Part shown: positions 19,135-28,820 of the stretch, piece by piece
How positions within the stretch are numbered: position 1 is the first letter of the stretch
How the letters are laid out: each line of letters begins with the position of its first letter
Source: Gracilibacillus boraciitolerans JCM 21714
GTDB taxonomy: Bacteria; Bacillota; Bacilli; Bacillales; Amphibacillaceae
DNA length: 64,000 bases
Reading direction: 5' to 3'
NCBI RefSeq assembly: GCF_000521485.1
Contig: NZ_BAVS01000001.1
Span: 248,001 to 312,000 of the forward strand
Program-made: the position numbers and the translations under genes
Notes under the pieces: model-generated
Database searches by the model: none
The model's input: only the letters and a program-made list of their open reading frames with translations
Told to the model about the DNA's origin: nothing

Positions 19135-20432
19135 ATGAAAACAACAATTAACCAAGCAGCTAAATACCTTAATCAGGAAGTAACATTAGGTGTGTGGCTT
19201 GCTAATAAAAGATCAAGTGGAAAAATTGCATTTCTGCAATTACGTGATGGTACTGGTTTTATTCAAGGAATCGTCGTGAAAAAAAATGTCAGTGATGAAA
19301 TATTTCAATTAGCAAAATTCGTGAGTCAGGAATCCTCTTTATATGTAAGAGGTACCATAGTAGAAGATACACGGTCACCGTTTGGTTATGAGATACAGGT
19401 AGAGAATATTGAATTAATTCACAAATCTTTAGATTATCCGATTACGCCCAAAGAGCATGGAACTGAATTTTTAATGGACCATCGTCATTTATGGCTACGC
19501 TCAAAAAAACAACATGCTATTATGAAAATCAGAAATCAAATCATACAGCAACGTATCAATTTTTTAAACAAGAAGGTTTTATGAAAATAGACCCACCCAT
19601 TTTGACGGGGGGGTCCGCTGCCGAAGGAACAACTGAATTATTTCACACGAAATATTTTGAGGAAGAAGCATATCTCTCTCAAAGTGGACAATTATATATG
19701 GAAGCTGCTGCGATGGCACTAGGACGTGTATTCTCATTTGGGCCAACGTTTAGAGCAGAAAAATCTAAGACAAGAAGACATTTAATTGAATTCTGGATGA
19801 TCGAACCAGAAATGGCTTTTGTGACTCATGAGGAAAGCCTTGAAATTCAGGAAAATTATGTGCAATTTATTATCGAATCTGTTATAGAGCATTGTGAATT
19901 AGAATTAAATACGCTTAATCGAGATATCCAAACACTAAAAAAAATCAAAGCACCCTTTCCACGTATCACTTATGACAAGGCTGTTGAAATGCTGAAAGAA
20001 AAGGGATTAGAGGATTTACAATGGGGGGGAGAAGACTTTGGTGCTCCACATGAAACAGCGATAGCAGAAAATTTTGATCAGCCAGTATTTATAACACATT
20101 ATCCAAAGAATATTAAAGCATTTTATATGAAACCAGACCCTGAACGTGACGATGTCGTGTTATGTGCAGATTTAATTGCTCCGGAAGGATACGGTGAAAT
20201 TATTGGGGGATCTGCACGCATTGATGATTTAGCATTATTGGAACAACGATACCAGGAGCATCAGTTATCTGAAGAAGCATATGGCTGGTATCTTGATTTA
20301 CGTAAATATGGAAGTGTCCCACATGCTGGTTTTGGTTTAGGTCTAGAACGAACAGTAGCATGGATTAGTGGGGTAGAGCATGTAAGAGAAACGATTCCAT
20401 TTCCACGATTACTCAACCGGCTATATCCATAA
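19135..20432 (+). CDS. asnS: Asparaginyl-tRNA synthetase, frameshifted here
   Basis: Class IIb synthetase charging tRNA-Asn. An N-terminal OB fold ('[20 protein letters not shown]') is followed by motif 2 '[15 protein letters not shown]' and motif 3 '[13 protein letters not shown]'. One base is missing near 19547 ('[15 protein letters not shown]'). Two G7 runs add a glycine each: '[10 protein letters not shown]' at 19607 and 'WGGEDFGAP' at 20023, where the family has one glycine. After repair the length is about 430, the Bacillus subtilis value. The gene is essential, so the break is probably a sequence error. Confidence 0.94.
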
Positions 20433-20446
20433 GAATAGACCTATGT

Positions 20447-20486
20447 ATAATCCTTTGCAATCCGTTGTAAAGGATTATACTATTTT
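20447..20486 (+). terminator. Hairpin after asnS
   Basis: TATAATCCTTT pairs with AAAGGATTATA across a twelve-base loop and is followed by CTATTTTA. The weak U tract makes termination less certain. Confidence 0.6.
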
Positions 20487-20525
20487 AGGATAGTTATTGT
20501 ATTTAACAAAAGGTGGTTTCATAAG

Positions 20526-21200
20526 ATGAACCAAATGTTTCAGCATATTTTACAAGATCAGATTAATATTCCCATGCAATTGATTGAAAAACATGCGACA
20601 CTGGGAATAACAGAAAGTCAACTAGCAATCATTTTACAAATTCATGTTGCAAGACAAAAGGGGAATTTATTTCCTACACCTGAAGAAATCGCTGAACATT
20701 TAACGATTTCTAACGAAGAATGTTCCACTATGCTACGACAACTGATTCAAAAGGATTTTCTGTTAATTGAAGAAGATAAGGATAATCACATCATTAAAGA
20801 AGCTTATTCATTAGAACGATTATGGCAAAGATTATATACTGAAAAAGTTGCAGTAAAACAAAAGGATCCACATATCGGGGAAGCTTTTCAAAAATTTGAA
20901 AGAGAATTTGGTCGACCATTATCTCCTTTTGAAATCGAGATGATTAATAACTGGTTAGACGAAGATCAACACGATCTTTCATTAATTTATGCAGCATTAA
21001 GAGAAGCGGTCTTAATGTCAAAAGTCAATTTCAAATACATTGACCGAATATTAATAGAATGGCAGCGGAAAGGGATAAAGTCCGTGCAACAAGCACAGCA
21101 AACCAGCAAGGATTTCCACCATAATAATCAACCTATTAATTCAGAGAAAAAGGAACATCCGTATGATAAATCCTTATATTATAATTGGTTAGAAGAGTAG
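20526..21200 (+). CDS. dnaD: DNA replication initiation protein DnaD
   Basis: 224 residues with an N-terminal winged helix (about 20-85) and the C-terminal DnaD/DnaB2 domain ('FEREFGRPLSPFEIEMI', then the YxxxIxxxW motif as 'YIDRILIEW'). It helps load the replicative helicase at oriC and at stalled forks. Its AAAGGTGG site is good, and nth follows after ten bases. Confidence 0.92.
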   Translation: MNQMFQHILQDQINIPMQLIEKHATLGITESQLAIILQIHVARQKGNLFPTPEEIAEHLTISNEECSTMLRQLIQKDFLLIEEDKDNHIIKEAYSLERLWQRLYTEKVAVKQKDPHIGEAFQKFEREFGRPLSPFEIEMINNWLDEDQHDLSLIYAALREAVLMSKVNFKYIDRILIEWQRKGIKSVQQAQQTSKDFHHNNQPINSEKKEHPYDKSLYYNWLEE

Positions 21201-21210
21201 GGGGAGCATA

Positions 21211-21866
21211 ATGTTAACAGTAAAACAGATAAATACCGTTCTGGAAAGAATAGAAGAAATGTTTCCAAATGCAGAATGTGAATTAGTGCATGACAATCCA
21301 TTTGAATTATTAATTGCAGTTGTTTTATCAGCACAGTGTACAGATAATTTAGTTAATAAAGTAACTAAAGAACTGTTTCAGAAGTATAAAGCTCCTGAAG
21401 ATTATCTCAGCGTACCAATAGAAGAGTTACAACAGGATATTCGATCAATTGGCTTATATCGAAATAAATCTAAAAGTATTCGAAAGTTATCAGCAACTCT
21501 CATAGAAGACTATGATGGGGTTGTTCCTCATTCTAAAGTAGAACTTGAGAAGTTAGCAGGTGTTGGTCGTAAGACAGCTAACGTTGTTGCATCAGTAGCC
21601 TTTGGTGAACCAGCGATCGCTGTTGATACTCACGTGGAACGCGTCTCGAAACGGTTGGGTATCTGCCGATGGAAAGATAGTGTTATCGAAGTAGAAAACA
21701 CGTTAATGAAAAAAGTTCCAAAAGAGGAGTGGAGTAATACTCATCATCGCTTAATCTTTTTTGGCAGATATCATTGTAAAGCAAAAAGTCCACAATGTGA
21801 TATATGTCCATTATTAGATCTGTGTCGAGAAGGACAGAAAAGGATGAAAAAAACAGCAAGGTGTAA
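21211..21866 (+). CDS. nth: Endonuclease III
   Basis: Base-excision DNA glycosylase/AP lyase for oxidised pyrimidines. It has the helix-hairpin-helix with catalytic lysine 'LAGVGRKTANVV', the catalytic aspartate 'VDTHVERV', and four Fe-S cysteines spaced C-X6-C-X2-C-X5-C near the end. As written, the frame runs on to 21894 through the terminator. One more A in the A7 run at 21847-21853 would end it at 21866 as 'RMKKNSKV', 218 residues, normal for the family; I use that end. Confidence 0.9.
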
Positions 21867-21883
21867 TACCTTGCTGCTTTTTT
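21855..21883 (+). terminator. Terminator between convergent nth and ponA
   Basis: AGCAAGGT pairs with ACCTTGCT over a five-base loop, followed by GCTTTTTT on the plus strand. It overlaps the last codons of ponA. Confidence 0.85.
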
Positions 21884-24667
21884 ATTCATCTTGATCATTT
21901 TGGCCTTGATTTCCTTGTTCTGGCTGCTCTTGATTATCGCCTTCATCAGCCGGCTGCTCTGGCTGCTCTGGTTGTTCAGGCTGTTCAGGTTCTTCAGGTT
22001 CTTCAGGTTCTTCAAGTTCTTCAAGTTCTTCCTCTTGTTCTGCAGGATCTTCTTGCTCATCTTCTATTCCTTGTGTGGAGACCTGAATTGTTGATGTTGG
22101 ACCTCTCACGTCATTATTTTTCATGAATGGTGTTACGTTAATCGTATACGTTTTATTCGGTTGCAATTGTGTGATATTTACCGATTTTTTATTTGTATTA
22201 AACTGATCAATTGTTTGTCCACCATCTTGAACAGTAATTTCAAATTCAATTGGTCCATTTTCGTTATATGCCCAACTAATTAAAGCAGAACGATTTACAG
22301 GATCAAAAGTTTGCTGTAGTTGGCTAACCTCGGGAAGTTGTTCTGGTTCGTCATCAGGTATTTCGACGGTAACAGTTACAGGATCACTTTCCATATCATC
22401 GCTTATGGCAATAACTTCAAGGGTATAGGTGGTACCTTTTTCAACTTCTGATATTTCTACTTGACGATCTTCTGTTGTCGTTAATTCATTAAGCGATCCA
22501 TTCGCTCCAGCTGAGACTTTGAACTGCACTTCCTCATCGACATGATCCCATTGTGCGGTAATTATCTCCTGTTCTTCATCATAGGACGCTGTCAGATCGG
22601 TAACCGTTTCTAATTCTTCAAATCTTTCGGATACTGCATCAGGCTCTGTTCCCTTGACAAATAACTCGGTAACAATTGCAGAGCTAGGGGTATACTCACT
22701 TGGACGCTTAGCAGGATTAGAGCCTTTTTCCACTTGCACTTCCACTACAGAATCCGGCTTTACAAAATCAGCTGTATCGATTCCTTGCGAAATAAAATTC
22801 ATCGTTTCCCTAAATAAATCCAGGGCAATTTTTGTGTTATTTAGTGCTTTACGTTCTTTGTCATATCCTGTCCAAACAGCGACCGTATAATCGGTAGTAT
22901 AGCCACTAAACCAGGAATCAGGACTTCCTCCGCCTTCTTCATCCGAAAGATTGGTTGTGCCGGTTTTACCAGCAAGAGGCAGACCTGAGACATTTGCTCT
23001 CGTACCTGTTCCTTCTCTTATCACAGATTTTAACATATCTGTTATCATATAAGCTGTATAGTCAGACATAGCAATTTTTGAAGTCGATTGTAAATCCTCT
23101 GAACGTCTATTACCATAATCCACTCTGATAACCGAGAAAGGTTCATTATATTCTCCTTGATTGCCAAATGCTGCATAGGCACCAGCCATTTCTACTGGAG
23201 TAACACCTGAACCTGTTCCACCTATCGCATCAGTAATGGTAAAATCATCTTCAAAATCCATTCCAATTCCTTCTGCAAATTCCTTCGCTGCACTGTTGCC
23301 TACTTCTTCTAACGTTTTAACTGCCGGAACATTTAGCGATTGTTGAAGAGCATACCTGATCGACATCCACCCTTGATAATTACGATTCCAATTTCGGATC
23401 GAACTGTCAGTACCAGCAATTGGAAATGGTTTATCATCATTGATTTGATGATAAGTTGACCATTTTAGCTCTTCAATTGCAGGTCCATAAGCAACAATCG
23501 GTTTCATGGCAGAACCACCCTGACGGCCATCACCATCAATCGCATAATTCCATCCATCACTTTCACGATTTCTGCCTGCCCCCCCAATAGCTCGGATAGC
23601 ACCTGACTTAGTATCAAGCACGCTAAGACCAACTTGCATCTGTTCATCTTCACTGTAGTCTATTGGATTATCCTCTCGCTCACTTAAAAGAAATTCCACA
23701 TGTTCCTGTGCCTCCGGATCTAATGTAGTATAAACGTCTAAGCTGTCTTTATAAATATCGGCTCCTGTTTTCTCTTGCACTTCATTACGTACTTGCTGGA
23801 TAAAGCCTTCGAATTTTACAAACTCTGGTTTTTTCTTCGTCAACAAATCTTTAATAGTTACATTTTTGGCTTCCTCAGCTTCTTCTTGACTAATTTTATT
23901 GTGCTGTACCATTAAGTTTAGCACAGTGCTCATTCTTTCTTTAGTCAAGTCTGGATTTACAAAGGGATCATAGGCAGCAGGACGTTGGGGGGGCAGACCT
24001 GCTAAGATAGCTGCTTCAGCTAATGTAAGTTCATTTAAATCAGTTTTTCCAAAGTAGACTTCTGCTGCCATGGCAACGCCATATGCTCCAGCACCATAAT
24101 AGATTTTATTTACATACATTTCCATAATTTCTTCTTTACTATATTCTCTATCTAATTTTAGAGCTAACCATTGTTCTTGTACTTTACGTTTTAGTTTTTT
24201 ATCATTGGATAAAATGAACCCTTCACAACCTGCTGGGTAATTGTACTGGCACCCTGAGATCCAAAGCCATCCCTGAAGTTTGCAATAATTGCCCCCCCAC
24301 CAATACGTTTTAAATCAATTCCCATATGATCATAGAAACGAACATCTTCGGTTGCCAGAATAGCATCTTCTAACAATTTTGGTAAATCTCCATGTTGAAT
24401 TTTCGTTCGTTTTTCTGCACCTAATTTTGCAAAAACTTCTTCATTAATATCATAAAGATTTGTTGATCCAGGGTCAGATAGTAATTCGGCATCAAGCTCT
24501 GGAGCAGTACTAATATAATAGATGAATAGTCCACCTATCCCTAATCCGATTAGTAGAATCGCAATTAATGCATACTTGATTACTTTTTTCCAAATGGGTT
24601 TTTTTTGAGATTTAGTTTTCTTTAATTGTTCTCTTCTTGCTATTCTCGATTGGCTTTTATCTGCCAT
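21882..24667 (-). CDS. ponA: Class A penicillin-binding protein 1, frameshifted here
   Basis: Bifunctional glycosyltransferase/transpeptidase of peptidoglycan synthesis. It has a basic cytoplasmic N-terminus, one transmembrane helix, a GT51 domain ('[12 protein letters not shown]', '[11 protein letters not shown]') and a transpeptidase with 'KTGTTN'. Two fibronectin III-like modules and an acidic Glu/Pro tail follow. One missing T near 24210 splits it; restored it is about 928 residues. Three G7/C7 runs each add one residue: 'LAGLPPQRP', 'KRIGGGAII' and 'AIGGAGRN'. ATG 24667 follows GGAGGAAC and overlaps the end of recU. Confidence 0.93.
21951..22030 (-). repeat. Nine-base tandem repeat in the ponA tail
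   Basis: Successive 9-base units encode EQP, EEP or EEL triplets near the C-terminus of PBP1. The units differ at a few positions (GGCTGCTCT, GGTTCTTCA, AGTTCTTCA on the plus strand), so the array is partly diverged. Copy number may vary between strains. Confidence 0.75.
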
Positions 24668-25271
24668 TAGTAGTTCCTCCGTTCTCCATATAACACTGTT
24701 CAATAACAGTCAAGTAGTCAACCTTTGCCTGATAACGAACTGGTATTATATATCCTTGCTTTTTCACAGTTTCATAACGAATTGATTTTTTGCCGTTTCT
24801 AATCTGTTGATCCCAATAATAAAACAGCTTATCAGCAGGGAAGAGATATGTCTCTTGATACATGCTAAACCGGATAATTAGAAAACAAATGCCTTTTTGG
24901 AAGATAACTTGCTTCATATGATCAATTTGATGCTGATGTATATTTCGAAAGGGAAAAGAATGTTTACTCTTCGTTTCCTTTGCTTCAAAATCGATATAGT
25001 TCCCTTTATAGACGCCGTTATAATCTGTTGTAGATGCTTGCTTAAAATAGGCTTCTTTGATTACTGCTGCACTTCGTTTTGGATAATCCACATGTACAAT
25101 TTGCACCGGTGTAGGCTTCTTATGAATGATTGCTAAATTATGTGCCATGTAATACGTATTTGTATCATTTATATCATCTTCTAGTGACATGCCGCGGTTA
25201 CTGTAATCTGTTTGATTTAGATGTGCCCTTTTTGTTAGAGATGATGACTTTTTACCATTTGGATATTGCAT
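24657..25271 (-). CDS. recU: Holliday junction resolvase RecU
   Basis: 204 residues. Family segments include '[14 protein letters not shown]', '[11 protein letters not shown]', '[14 protein letters not shown]', '[11 protein letters not shown]' and 'IDFEAKETK', which contain the metal-binding D/E/K nuclease residues. It resolves recombination intermediates and also affects chromosome segregation. ATG 25271 ('MQYPNGKK') follows a GGGGGGAG site; the open frame extends upstream without a better start. It is co-transcribed with ponA, which it overlaps by 11 bases. Confidence 0.93.
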   Translation of the reverse strand: MQYPNGKKSSSLTKRAHLNQTDYSNRGMSLEDDINDTNTYYMAHNLAIIHKKPTPVQIVHVDYPKRSAAVIKEAYFKQASTTDYNGVYKGNYIDFEAKETKSKHSFPFRNIHQHQIDHMKQVIFQKGICFLIIRFSMYQETYLFPADKLFYYWDQQIRNGKKSIRYETVKKQGYIIPVRYQAKVDYLTVIEQCYMENGGTTNGR

Positions 25272-25465
25272 AAAACTCCCCCCTACGTCACCAACCATCC
25301 ATCGCAAGTTTTCACCATGGATAGATACATCATACGATATACCGTAAGAATCTTCAATTAAAATAGATGTTAAAGCTTGTGATAACAGGAATATCCTAAC
25401 ATTAATATTCGATAAATCGTAACAATTATCAGGGGGGGGTAATTAAAAAGTTAATTTTTTTCGAT
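25272..25465. other. Leader and spacer upstream of recU
   Basis: No gene seen. It should hold the recU-ponA promoter on the minus strand, but I could not fix convincing -35/-10 boxes. It contains a G8 run at 25432-25439, one of the longest in the window. Confidence 0.4.
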
Positions 25466-25500
25466 AAAAGTCGACATTACCAATTGTAATGTCGACTTTT
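25466..25500 (-). terminator. Symmetric hairpin downstream of sspM
   Basis: AAAAGTCGACATTAC pairs perfectly with GTAATGTCGACTTTT around CAATT. The A/T flanks on both sides make it a plausible terminator in either direction; it lies just after the sspM stop on the minus strand. Confidence 0.88.
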
Positions 25501-25503
25501 GAT

Positions 25504-25617
25504 CTAAGTTGATGGACGATTCGGCCCATTCAGTTTTTTATCATTTTGTGTTGGAATTTCTTTGTTTTGTTCCTTCTCACGACGATTATTGAGCTTCGGT
25601 TTTTTATTGACTCGCAA
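25504..25617 (-). CDS. sspM: Small acid-soluble spore protein M
   Basis: A 37-residue basic peptide beginning 'MRVNKKPKLNNRREKEQ' and ending 'KKLNGPNRPST'. The ending matches the '(K)LGGPNRPST' end of Bacillus subtilis SspM, recalled from knowledge of that protein. TTG 25617 is preceded by AAAGGAGGG at good spacing. Minor SASPs of this type accumulate in the forespore core. A hairpin terminator follows the stop. Confidence 0.8.
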   Translation of the reverse strand: MRVNKKPKLNNRREKEQNKEIPTQNDKKLNGPNRPST

Positions 25618-25771
25618 AATAAATCCCTCCTTTATTATATAGTTTGACTATATTTGTTTAAAAAATACGTATTTTGCTTAGTTTATGTCAAGTTATTTCT
25701 AGTTTTGTCACGAACAAGGTAATTCAAACTTCGAAAGCGAATAATATATAAAAAAGGTGGAGTGATATTTA

Positions 25772-25924
25772 ATGAAAAAAGAGCTTGTTATATATACAAA
25801 AGAAACCTGTGAAACAAAATTAGATTATTTAATTGCGATGGTGGAAGAGATTGAATATACGTTTGAAATAAAAATCTCCCATGATTTAGAATATTCTTAT
25901 TGGAACAAAAAAGAAGGTGCTTAA
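25772..25924 (+). CDS. Small hypothetical protein between sspM and yppE
   Basis: 50 residues, 'MKKELVIYTKETCETKLDYL' and onward, soluble and acidic in its second half. AAAGGTGGAG lies at good distance before ATG 25772. It resembles the opening of thioredoxin-like folds only in 'VIYTKETC', with no CxxC pair. I do not recognise the family. Confidence 0.6.
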   Translation: MKKELVIYTKETCETKLDYLIAMVEEIEYTFEIKISHDLEYSYWNKKEGA

Positions 25925-25994
25925 TAGTATTTTTTTCTTTTTAATCGTGTTACAGTAATGTGAGTTACAATCGGAACAGGAAGGTGGTAAAACA

Positions 25995-26351
25995 TTGTTA
26001 CTGTTAACCTACATGAACGAACTAGAAGAGGAACTAAAGACTTTAAAAGGGTATTATCTTTCCCATGAAAAGCCTGAGCATAAAAGAGATCCAGAGTTCT
26101 TTGCTTATGTTAAAGAACAAACTGAGCCTGTCTTTGACATCGTAGATAAATGGCATGAAGAGGCTTTAGCTTTTGTAAAAAATCGCGAGGTCCAAGTCCA
26201 TCCACAACAAGTAGAATCGACTGAAGAAAATATTAAATTATTACTTCTTCACAGTTATTACATTGATGTTCGTAAGAAAAGATATATGGAATTACATCAA
26301 TCTGTATTATATGTTTTTGACTTATTAAAAAATGACCTCAATAAAAATTAA
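25995..26351 (+). CDS. yppE: YppE family protein (DUF1798)
   Basis: 118-residue helical protein matching YppE. The C-terminal 'LLLLHSYYIDVRKKRYMELHQSVLYVFDLLKND' region (quoted here only by its key parts HSYYIDVRKKR and SVLY) is the conserved helix pair. TTG 25995 follows AGGAAGGTGG. Position near recU/sspM agrees with the Bacillus subtilis ypp cluster. Function is unknown. Confidence 0.78.
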   Translation: MLLLTYMNELEEELKTLKGYYLSHEKPEHKRDPEFFAYVKEQTEPVFDIVDKWHEEALAFVKNREVQVHPQQVESTEENIKLLLLHSYYIDVRKKRYMELHQSVLYVFDLLKNDLNKN

Positions 26352-26382
26352 AAAATATGTGGCTTATAGGTTGATGCCATAG

Positions 26383-26409
26383 ACAATCTCACTATCGTGA
26401 CATACGCTA
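26383..26409 (+). promoter_or_regulatory. Sigma-K-type promoter of cotD
   Basis: AC at 26383-26384, a 16-base spacer, then CATACGCTA at 26401-26409. This exactly fits the sigma-K pattern AC-N16-CATANNNTA. The cotD start is 33 bases downstream; cotD is a late mother-cell gene in Bacillus subtilis. Confidence 0.7.
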
Positions 26410-26441
26410 GTATGGAATAATAATTAGTGAGGTGACTATTT

Positions 26442-26732
26442 ATGAGACATCGAAGACCTTTTGGCTGTGGAATGCCAGTTCAAACAATTGTCCATCCAAC
26501 AAAATGTAACCAAGTAAACACATGTACTGAAAGTCAAGTAAACCATATTCATCCATCGCACACTACTTGTGTGAATCATCACTTAATAAAGAATGCTCAT
26601 TTCTTCCCGCATACCACTTCTTATCAAAATACTGTAGATCAAGTAAATGTTTATGGTAGATCCATGCCAGGTGCAATGGGAGGATTTAACCAACCAGGTC
26701 AATGGAACTCACAAAACAATATGATGCGTTAA
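26442..26732 (+). CDS. cotD: Spore coat protein CotD family
   Basis: 96 residues rich in His, Asn and Cys. 'IVHPTKCNQVNTCTES', 'HIHPSHTTCVNHH' and 'HFFPHTTSYQNTVDQVNV' parallel Bacillus subtilis CotD ('IVHPTHC', 'HIHPQHTTNVNHQ', 'YFPHT'). It ends in a Gly/Met/Asn tail. GTGAGGTGAC-type ribosome site before ATG 26442, and a sigma-K-like promoter upstream. It is a structural inner-coat component. Confidence 0.88.
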   Translation: MRHRRPFGCGMPVQTIVHPTKCNQVNTCTESQVNHIHPSHTTCVNHHLIKNAHFFPHTTSYQNTVDQVNVYGRSMPGAMGGFNQPGQWNSQNNMMR

Positions 26733-26778
26733 CCAAGACTATATAACAAGATTCTTTACCTCGGTTAGCTTAATATCA

Positions 26779-26810
26779 AAACTGCTATGCAAATTCATAG
26801 CAGTTTTTTT
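26779..26810 (+). terminator. Intrinsic terminator after cotD
   Basis: AACTGCTATG pairs with CATAGCAGTT over six bases, followed by eight Ts. Confidence 0.92.
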
Positions 26811-26961
26811 TATTTTAAACTAACCTTTACTTACGTAATATAACTAAACTGTGAAGTAACAGTTTATTTTGAGATTTTGGTGAGTGAGCTACAACGTTCG
26901 TGAGAAATAGTATTTTGATATGAAAGCTTATTACTTCTCGCTTAAACCGAGATCTATCCAA

Positions 26962-27085
26962 AGCGGAGGAAAAATGCGACACTCCTGAGGGATCAGTGCG
27001 AGCTGAAGATCCACGTTGGAAAGTGCCTTTCTTTTCAAAGTTAGCTGAAGCCGCACCGCTAGGAAAGGGAGTGTTTTTCCGCAGC
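26962..27085. repeat. Structured intergenic repeat-like element with inverted ends
   Basis: A relatively GC-rich non-coding block of about 124 bases. AGCGGAGGAAAAATGCGACA at one end is partly complementary to GGGAGTGTTTTTCCGC at the other (ACACTCC/GGGAGTGT and GCGGA..AAAA/TTTTTCCGC). Similar blocks are known as dispersed repeats in Bacillaceae intergenic regions, from memory. The rest of 26811-27317 holds no gene I can support. Confidence 0.55.
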
Positions 27086-27317
27086 GTTGGTTTTAAGCTC
27101 ATCAATATACTTTAAGAATAACTATTCATAAAGTTTTCACTAGTTTGCAGTTTGTGTCTATTTTGATTGACGTATTCGTGTAAAGGCGAGGGAAGATGTA
27201 GATTTGTTTTTTTGTTATTATAAGAAATTGAATTGGATGTGTGCACTAGAATATATTGGACATATGTTTTATACTAATACATAATGTTTCTTTAATTGAT
27301 GAAAGTAGTGTATAACA

Positions 27318-27878
27318 ATGAACGTGATTACAATCGCAGGTAATAAACCAATGGAATTAAATATTAAGAATGAAAATGATCCGCGAATTAAATTTGTTAA
27401 AATAGCATTCAAAAGAAGATTAATTGCACTAATTGAAGATGGATTAGAATGGGTAATCATGTCGGGACAAATGGGTGTAGAGTTATGGGCAGCACAGGTA
27501 ATAATAGAATTAAAAGATTTATACTCCATCAAATTAGGAATATTTCCTCCATTTCTTGAATATGAATCTAGATGGCCAGAGATTTATCAGGAATCATTCC
27601 TAAAAGTAATCGAACAGGCAGATTTTTATCAACCTTTATACAATGAAAATTATAAGGCACCGTATCAATTTATTAATAAAGATTACTGGTTGATCGAGAA
27701 ATCTGATGGATGTTTACTGCTTGTTGATGAAGAGTATCCAGGCACCGTAGGATATTTATTGGACAAAATAAAAAAAGAGCAAGATAAAAGTAACTACATG
27801 ATAATATATATTACACCTGAAGATTTGGAAGAAATCGTCAGGGAGAAACAAGAAAATAATCAAATGGAATTAGATTAA
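27318..27878 (+). CDS. ypsA: YpsA, SLOG-superfamily protein (DUF1273)
   Basis: 186 residues. The N-terminus 'VITIAGNKPMELNI' and 'WVIMSGQMGVELWAAQVIIEL' form a Rossmann-like SLOG nucleotide-binding site. YpsA belongs to this family and is linked to cell division in bacilli and staphylococci. It precedes gpsB by 61 bases, the conserved ypsA-ypsB pairing. Confidence 0.9.
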   Translation: MNVITIAGNKPMELNIKNENDPRIKFVKIAFKRRLIALIEDGLEWVIMSGQMGVELWAAQVIIELKDLYSIKLGIFPPFLEYESRWPEIYQESFLKVIEQADFYQPLYNENYKAPYQFINKDYWLIEKSDGCLLLVDEEYPGTVGYLLDKIKKEQDKSNYMIIYITPEDLEEIVREKQENNQMELD

Positions 27879-27939
27879 AATTGACAACTTATATCTTTTT
27901 TGAAAAAATAAAAAGTAATGATTAAATGAGGTGGAACTA

Positions 27940-28227
27940 ATGTCAAATCAATTAACTGGGAAAGATATCTTAGAGAAAAATTTCAAAACATCAATGAGAG
28001 GGTACAATCAGGAAGAAGTCGATGAATATTTAGATGCTATTATCCAGGATTATGAATACTTTCAGCAAGAAATTGTTAGATTACAGCAAGAGAATGACCG
28101 TTTACGAAAGCAATCAGATCATACGCGTGTTCGTCCAAATACTTCTAATCATCAAGTGAATTATGATATTTTAAAACGACTGTCCAATTTAGAAAAAGCA
28201 GTATTTGGAAAAAAATTCGAAGAATAA
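27940..28227 (+). CDS. gpsB: Cell division protein GpsB
   Basis: 95 residues. The DivIVA-like N-terminal domain has '[20 protein letters not shown]' and '[15 protein letters not shown]', then a coiled coil and a short conserved C-terminal helix ('[14 protein letters not shown]'). GpsB shuttles PBP1 between septum and side wall; ponA lies 3.3 kb away. ATG 27940 follows GAGGTGGAAC; the upstream GTG at 27931 is part of that site. Confidence 0.93.
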   Translation: MSNQLTGKDILEKNFKTSMRGYNQEEVDEYLDAIIQDYEYFQQEIVRLQQENDRLRKQSDHTRVRPNTSNHQVNYDILKRLSNLEKAVFGKKFEE

Positions 28228-28257
28228 CAAAGAATGATAATGGGGGGGATTTTTCCA

Positions 28258-28285
28258 TTGACTAATTATAGATCCATGTTACAAT
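28258..28285 (+). promoter_or_regulatory. Sigma-A promoter of rnpB
   Basis: TTGACT (28258-28263), a 16-base spacer and TACAAT (28280-28285), ending about 20 bases before the first paired base of RNase P RNA. Confidence 0.72.
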
Positions 28286-28305
28286 AATGTAGGCTTAACA
28301 ATTGA

Positions 28306-28718
28306 AGGACTGAATGTGAAGTAATCGCTGCACATATTCATGTGTAGAGGAAAGTCCATGCTCACACAAGCTGTGATGCTTGTAGTGTTCGTGCTTGACG
28401 AAATCATAAGTCAAGGTAACCATTAGGTTAACGGCAGGGAAAATACCTAAGTCTTTTGATATGGTATTACTACCTTGAAAGTGCCACAGTGACGTAGCTA
28501 AATAGGAAACTATTTAGGTGGAACGCGGTAAACCCCCCCTCGAGTGAGCAACCCAAATATTGGTAGGGGCATCTTCTATTAGGTAACAAAGAACCGAATG
28601 AAGGACAAGTAATGTGATAAACTTACTTGTAGACAGATGATTACACCTTTGGTACGAGGCTGACCACCGTTTGCAGTACGAAAGAACAGAACATGGCTTA
28701 CGGACATTCATCCGGTCA
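28306..28718 (+). ncRNA. rnpB: RNase P RNA, Bacillus (B) type
   Basis: Catalytic RNA that matures tRNA 5' ends. Conserved blocks appear in order: 'GAGGAAAGTCCATGCTC', 'GTAGTGTTCGTGC', 'AAGTGCCACAGTGACG', 'GTGGAACGCGGTAAAC', 'GTACGAGGCTGA' and 'ACATGGCTTACGGACATTC'. The 5' GGACTGAATGT and 3' ACATTCATCCGGTC form helix P1 and set the ends. The universally short 'AAACCCC' loop strand is C7 here (28533-28539), while 'GTAGGGGC' nearby keeps four Gs; the extra Cs are probably an error. Confidence 0.95.
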
Positions 28719-28732
28719 TAAAACAATCTTTA

Positions 28733-28763
28733 ACCCCTTTTCTCTTGTGAAAGGGGGGGTTTT
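28733..28763 (+). terminator. Intrinsic terminator of rnpB
   Basis: AACCCCTTTTC pairs with GAAAGGGG and is followed by TTTTG. The G arm is G7 (28753-28759) opposite only four Cs, so three Gs are unpaired. This is internal evidence that the run is three bases too long. Confidence 0.85.
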
Positions 28764-28820
28764 GTTATACATAAAATTGTAAACACTAATTTGAAGAATA
28801 GAAGTGAAAGGAATGCTGAT

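Noticed and set aside
21951-22040. CRISPR array or collagen-like gene on the plus strand
   Set aside because: The 9-base units are the codons of the Glu/Pro/Gln tail of PBP1 on the minus strand; there are no spacers.
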